Positions 58,911 through 64,000 of a DNA stretch of 64,000 bases are shown here, one piece after another. The stretch is from Mycocentrospora acerina (Eukaryota; Ascomycota; Dothideomycetes; Pleosporales). The notes beneath the pieces were generated by a model, which was given only the letters and a program-made list of their open reading frames with translations, was not told the DNA's origin and searched no databases. The stretch spans positions 248,001 through 312,000 of the forward strand of contig JAKUHH010000025.1 of NCBI GenBank assembly GCA_022701365.1, given 5' to 3'. Made by a program: the position numbers and the translations under genes. Position 1 is the stretch's first letter. Each line of letters starts with the position of its first letter.

Positions 58911-60926
58911 TCATGAATGCTCCTTCATCCTGCCTCGATCACTGCTTACCTCGGCCTCGCTGTCATCCCCAAGACTGAAAGTAGAGTCATTCTGAGGAAT
59001 CCTTCGCTTCTCACGCGTCCCTCCATTCGTGCGTCCACTCGCCGGTGCATCTAGATCGTCCAGTTCCCTCTCGTCAAAATCCGCGGCTTCAAGATCTGCC
59101 CTACGTTCTTTTCTTCTGAAGTTGTCCAGACCCATACCTGTAAGTAGGGATTCGCGACCCTCATCACCATCCACGCCCTTGTACTCGCTGTTTGACTTTC
59201 GACTGCGCCAGAGAAATATACCCCAGAGAATGGCAGCGATTATAACGACAACCAATGCTACTTCTCCGGAACGATAGTAGGCTTTCCACTCAGCCTCTTT
59301 GAGAGCCTGGGCCTTGTCTTCTTCGGCCTTGGTAGAGTTGGGGTGGCCACCCACACTCGTGAGCGGTCCCTTCTCGCCATCAATGAGGCTATCAGAAGGA
59401 CTGCCACCGATGAAGCTAATGTCTACGCCCATGAATCGGTCAAGCATGTCCCTTGTGCGCCTGGGGTAGTCGAACGGAACCATGTGACTCGAGTTATAGA
59501 AGACGACGTAGGTGAGATTTCGTGCCTCCTGGTAGATACCAGCCGCCTCGTTTTCGAACACCCAATCTCGGCGAGGAGCAATGACGCCAGGAGAGATTTC
59601 AAATCCTTTGCCACCGTTCCAATTCATGTTGTCAATCATAGCTTCTGTTCCGATGTGGTTGCAGATGAAATCCTTATCGCCCGAGAAAAGAAGAACAGGG
59701 ACTTCTTCGAGGAGCTTGGGCAGGAAATTGACAGCAGGCTCACTCTTCTTGGCGCGGAAGTGTCCTGAAACAGCTCCGTTACATTCTGACCAACCCGTCT
59801 TTTTGTCTGGGTTGATGTGAAGAGCCTGAATGACATCAGGCCGGCGAAGGTATGGTGTGACACCTTTGAGATCCGGAGGCCAGTTCATTCCGCACGAGGA
59901 ATCATCTCGCAGGCGGATATCGTACATGTTCAGGCACTGCTGGTCTGCCGCAGCTTTGGTATTCTTTGTCTCTTGGAGGATAGAGACTAATATTTGTTCG
60001 CAGTCAGGAACATCAACATGTATTGTTTTGGCTTCATCCAGCTTCTTGATGCATATTGCTTGCTGGTTTAGCACGCGTCGTGCCGAGTCTGTGTCAGCCT
60101 TCAAGAGGCCATTCTGGTAGGCAAAGGGGAGGTAGGCAAGGTACTGGTCAACAGGCGATATCCAGCCATTTCCGATAAGCAAACCTGCCAGCGACCATGG
60201 TTTCTTCGACTTGTCTTTGTTCCGGTTCAGAATGGCGCGGGCAATGTACGGAATATGCTGGCCAGCGTACGACTCTCCAGCAAGATAAAACTTAAATTTG
60301 TTAGCAAATGTGTTCACCTCTGCAGCTAAGCTTACTCACATCGTCGAGCTCATACTCGGGAAACAGGGCAAACCACTTCTCCAAGAAGATTATCATATGG
60401 TTGGCCATTTGGTCAAGCTCGCTGAGATAGCTGTCTGTGTTCACATAACTGAATCCAGTTCCCACAGGCTGGTCGACGAAGAGCAGGTTTGCAAACTCGT
60501 CCCATGAGCCGTTATTGTATCCGAGATTACCATCACCAATCACTCTGTACGGTCCAATTTCCATCAGCGCGCCGTCCATCGAGGAGCAACCAGGGCCGCC
60601 GTTGAGCCACAAAACCGTGCGCTGCCTGTTTGCGATGTGTCGATTTTGGTAGTGCCAGAAGAAGAGGTTGCCATTGTGCTCAGGGTCAACTTCGATGTGC
60701 CTGTCATATAGTGTTAGCATCCAAATGCATTTTGTTGGCTGCGCTGTTCTTACCCTGCGTGCATCTTCAAGAGCGGTTCTGGGGCGCCAGGCAATGATTT
60801 TATAAAGTAGTCTGCCTGCGTCTTCTCTGCCGAAGCACTGGGCAGCCAGGATAGCGTAGCCAGCGTAGCCAGTAGACTGCCTACGAGCGCGGTCCGCCAT
60901 TGTGCTGGCGAAGATGTGGCCAGCAT
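58911..60926 (-). CDS. KEX1: pheromone-processing serine carboxypeptidase KEX1
   Basis: Minus-strand exons 60926-60754, 60700-60340 and 60290-58911 give 637 residues. It trims C-terminal Lys/Arg from pro-peptides in the late Golgi. The first exon encodes a signal peptide (LVGSLLATLATLSWLPSASA) and the join gives LLKMHAGHIEVDPEHNGNLF. Catalytic marks: WLNGGPGCSSMDGALME, FYLAGESYAGQHIPYIA (Ser), LLFSGDKDFICNHIG (Asp) and YNSSHMVPFDYP (His). A single membrane helix (VALVVVIIAAILWGIFLW) and an acidic cytosolic tail complete the Kex1 layout. I set the third-exon start at 60290 (after AAATTTAAG) because it restores DDFYLAGES; the upstream open stretch to 60317 contains the branch site and is intron. 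Confidence 0.95.
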
Positions 60927-61888
60927 GGTGAAGCTGCGCGTGTGTGGATTCGGGGGCCGGGATGGATCCGGAGTATGGTCGCTATCTCATCGAAGTTGAG
61001 ATGCAGAATGGGGAGTGAGGAAGAGGACAGCGGTGGCGCGAAGCAAGAGTATGCCCTGAAACTCGTTGAATCTGGTGTCGGGGGTGCTCGAGTGGTTCGG
61101 AGGTCCGTAGTGTGGGTTAGGTGGCTACTGCGCCAGCTGACGAATGCCTGTAGAATGTGTCGAAGCTAGGGGTTGGATAGGCCCGCAAGGGTTTCAAATA
61201 GGGAACGGCGCAACCTACTGCATTTTACAGCATAAGGCATCAAAGGGAGAGGCGCAAAAAGTAATATGACATCGCCGTCTATTATCGAGGGCTTGATGGA
61301 GCTTCGCCGCCTCTCGACTTCGCGCTAACCACGGCCTCAGCTAGAAACAGGGATAACCTAATCATGTGGCTTGGGCACTTGCCGCTTCTCGAGACCACCA
61401 AGCAACCTCCTTCTTCACGACCATGACTTTGTCAACGATCTTGACACTGCAGCGTGCCTCGAACGTGTGTCACCTTGTTTTCTCAGGCCTCGTGTTAGCA
61501 CATGTGGCCAGCCGTTGCGTATATCATCGTTAACGACACAATGTCCTATCTAAAGGAAAGCGTATTGCTACTGGATCGCACATCGCACACACCCCATAGT
61601 GGGCAGCTTACGCTTCTTTGCATTTTTAACGTTTTGACCTCGAGAATGCACTAGGTATCATATCAAATAAGCAAAACATGCAGTCCGTCAGCCCCGACAC
61701 CTGATTTAGGCCTGCCTCCTACATCCATCATAGCAGTGCTTTTGCCTGGTACATGCCATCAATACATGCCAGATCCGGCACATCATTTGTGTCGTGGATT
61801 ACTGCGTGCCACAGTGGCGCAGAGTCGTCCTGACATTGGCGATGACTTCAAGTGTTGGTGCCTTGACAACAGCAAACAGATGGACTTC
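60927..61888. other. intergenic, no supported gene
   Basis: About 0.96 kb between the KEX1 start and the 3' end of SFM1. Short frames only. Confidence 0.5.
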
Positions 61889-62754
61889 TCACATGAGGTC
61901 ATCGAGACTCTTTTCCGAGTCCTTCATGATCAACTCAACCATGCCCTGTCAAGAGTAAGTACGATGTCTTTTACTGAATATTTACATAGTGAAGGATATC
62001 TTTCTCTTACCTTGGGCATGATAGGCTTGCCGTCTTCACCCTTGACGTATCGAAACGGCATCTGCGTACTCTCATTTTTGTTGATTGTAATCTCCGGGTT
62101 GTCGATGTATTGGATCTTGTCGACTGGAACTGGAAACTATTAGCAGTTTCGGAAGCTAACGTTTCCTATTTGACTCACTCCTATCATGTGCAATTAGTCT
62201 TGTGACACGCACAGCAGTGTCGGTCGTCATTTGTACTGGTCCAAGGCGACGTCCCTGATAGCCTTTCTTGCGTAGCTCCGAGGTCCGATCTACAGAGAGA
62301 TCTGTCAGCCACATAGAGGAGACATTAAACTATCCTAGCACTTCTCCACATACCTCTAGGTGGGTCGTCGCCTGTATTTGATGTCAGTCTCGAGCCTCCA
62401 TACGCCTTTTGCCAAGCGTTTTGATATTGACTTACCCAAGATGCCACCGAACAGAAAGATGTCAAATGTGTCACCATCTTCTGGGCTCAGATCTTTGGCG
62501 GCGGCAGGGTCTAGCAGACAAACTCTGTCTTTCCTGTCGGCGTATATCTCCTCCACACTCCTCGTCTCGACATTCAAGCCCTTGGCCCCCTTCAGATTCT
62601 CGGGAAGCTGTAAGGACGTTGGGACAGAAGAGAGTAAGAATTGTGCACCAGAGGCATGACTCTCTGCTGCAATCGCTGAATACTCGAGAGAAGACCACTC
62701 CTCCAACTCTGGATCCAGGTGCTCAACCACAAAGATCTTGCCTGCGTTTGCCAT
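61889..62754 (-). CDS. SFM1: SPOUT-type protein arginine methyltransferase SFM1
   Basis: Minus-strand exons 62754-62436, 62371-62354 (18 bases), 62289-62179, 62123-62011 and 61945-61889 give 205 residues. Yeast Sfm1 methylates an arginine of ribosomal protein uS3. The SPOUT knot signature is clear: VCLLDPAAAKDLSPEDGD, FDIFLFGGILGDDPPRDRT, RRLGPVQMTTDTAVRVTRLI, and MPFRYVKGEDGKPIMPKG. The 18-base exon encodes DDPPR, which sits in the cofactor loop and must be included to keep the motif. The N-terminus FVVEHLDPELEEWSSLEY is family-typical. Joins are all in phase. Confidence 0.92.
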
Positions 62755-64000
62755 CTCGTGTTGTTGGAATCGGAATGTTTTACCGGCCTGCTTTTTTTGG
62801 TGTAAGAGGGGTTTGCGATTGGCGAATTGGAAATACCCCGCGTATCGGTTACGGGCCTTTTCCAGCTCTTATCAAATTGGAGATGCTGCACTCACAAGAT
62901 CGGTTTTAACTGACAAGCTTTAATTCTTTGTGAGTAAACCTGCAGTAGCGATTTGCGTGGTGGAGCATGTGGCCGAAAAGGCTTGCCATCAGGAATTGAA
63001 AGACAGCCAATGGAGAGTCTGCTAGCGTCCTGGGTGGTCATCGAGTATAATGGGCCAAGGCGGGGCATCGGTGACCTCAGAAGGCACAACTTCGCTCAAA
63101 CCAACATCACACACTTGTGAGCCGCGTTCCACATGCCCTAGAAGCACAGAATGCCACGTCCAAAGAGCCAATCGAAGATGTGAATATGGACTGATGCGTT
63201 CCTGGCGATCTAGCGCGCACAAGGACCAATGGCAGCCAGTGCGCGTGACGTTGTAGTTGTCCAGCAATGGCAACAGCCATGGCGATTCATCGAATCCGTC
63301 CCATGCTGGGCTCGTCAGCGCTTTATATATTACCGTGTGTGTCTCACGGCCGTAACTTGTGCCTTTCAACTTTGCGTGCCCCTGAATCAATTGAGTTTTT
63401 GGAGAAGGCCACCGCCCAACTTTGGACTGCTGCAATCTGCCGACTCGTCGTCCTCATACACGAGCTACCCCTCCTTAGCTTCACTGCAAGCGATTTGGAG
63501 TAGATCACCACCCCCAGAAGACCACCACATCATCCGTCGTCTCCCTCCGACCCCCTTCGTTCCTTGTTCTTCTGACACGCACCCGATCCTAGTACCCACG
63601 CAGTAGCTCGCCACTTGTTTTCCTGTTCACGTGTGCAGACAAACAACCTCGGGTGGGTCTTTGAAGTCGTGGACATTTTTCCCACGTCTCCAGCACAGAA
63701 AGCAACGGCTCGCACGGAAGTCTCCACGCCCTGTGTTGTCAGGCAGCAGCTGCAAGGCAAGCCCGAGCTTCCTCGACACTTGACACCCAATCGCCCACGC
63801 TCCACGCCGAAACGAGACTTAATCAGCTTGTCCCTGTCACGTCACTGCCCAACAGCCAACGACATTCAATTGACAGACGAGCTGCAACCCTGACGCTGGA
63901 CCCTTTCTCTGACGACTTGGAAACAAAGGGTTAGCACAAAACACAAAGTACAACGCTCCCTGCGCATCCTCGCGAACAGCTACCCCTCCAACTATCGTCC
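62755..64000. other. distal intergenic region, no supported gene
   Basis: Overlapping frames of up to about 137 codons occur on both strands but share no conserved motif or clear exon structure. The last part is pyrimidine-rich and may be a 5' leader of a gene beyond the window edge. Confidence 0.45.

Noticed and set aside
60291..60317. KEX1 third exon beginning at 60317
   Set aside because: The added residues (NTFANKFK) are absent from the Kex1 family and contain the intron branch site; acceptor at 60291 restores DDFYLAGES.
63022..63606. Frames of 125-137 codons near the right end
   Set aside because: They overlap on opposite strands without conserved motifs; a real gene beyond the edge cannot be judged.

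Overview
The window reads as nuclear DNA of a filamentous ascomycete, most probably a Dothideomycete of the Pleosporales type (inference). The signs are short introns of about 45-220 bases with GT..AG ends and CTAAC/CTGAC branch points, a HET-domain gene, rhodopsin-domain membrane proteins, a highly reducing polyketide synthase, and GC-balanced gene-rich stretches broken by AT-rich, repeat-bearing stretches. Both strands are used and genes are monocistronic. Exon borders were set by hand from splice signals, reading-frame phase and family conservation. Except where noted, the exon lengths sum to whole codons.

Layout. Bases 1-14,000 are mostly housekeeping: alanine:glyoxylate aminotransferase (AGX1), a proline/lysine-rich protein of unknown function with three internal repeats, a HET-domain protein, a mitochondrial PPR protein divergent from mitoribosomal protein RSM25/mS23, and an acyl-CoA dehydrogenase ending in a peroxisomal SKL signal. 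Bases 14,000-23,300 are sparse: two rhodopsin-domain (PTH11/SatJ-like) membrane proteins around a secreted TAP-type alpha/beta hydrolase. Bases 23,300-36,600 form an AT-rich accessory island. It holds a solo LTR with intact target-site duplication, a foldback/MITE-like element, and a two-gene secondary-metabolite locus: an Af380-like alpha/beta hydrolase divergent from a KS-AT-DH-psiMT-psiKR-ER-KR-ACP polyketide synthase. The PKS lacks a release domain, so the hydrolase is the natural candidate for product transfer or release.

Bases 36,600-41,400 are housekeeping again: an uncharacterised acidic protein, PEX19, UBC9 and a Pab2-like RGG protein. Bases 41,400-46,200 are sparse but contain two neighbouring small genes that encode homologous single-pass membrane proteins. 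They share intron position and phase, and the second copy is frameshifted in a T8 run. This family is not recognised. Bases 46,200-62,800 are dense: a P-loop kinase (YFH7-like), alpha-glucosidase I (GH63), SKI8, guanylate kinase, RAE1/GLE2, RAD52, KEX1 and the SPOUT methyltransferase SFM1. The last 1.2 kb has no gene that can be supported.

The most interesting points are the compact PKS-hydrolase pair (with its degraded methyltransferase and an odd splice donor between ER and KR), the small-membrane-protein pair with its homopolymer frameshift, and the transposon remnants in the AT-rich island.
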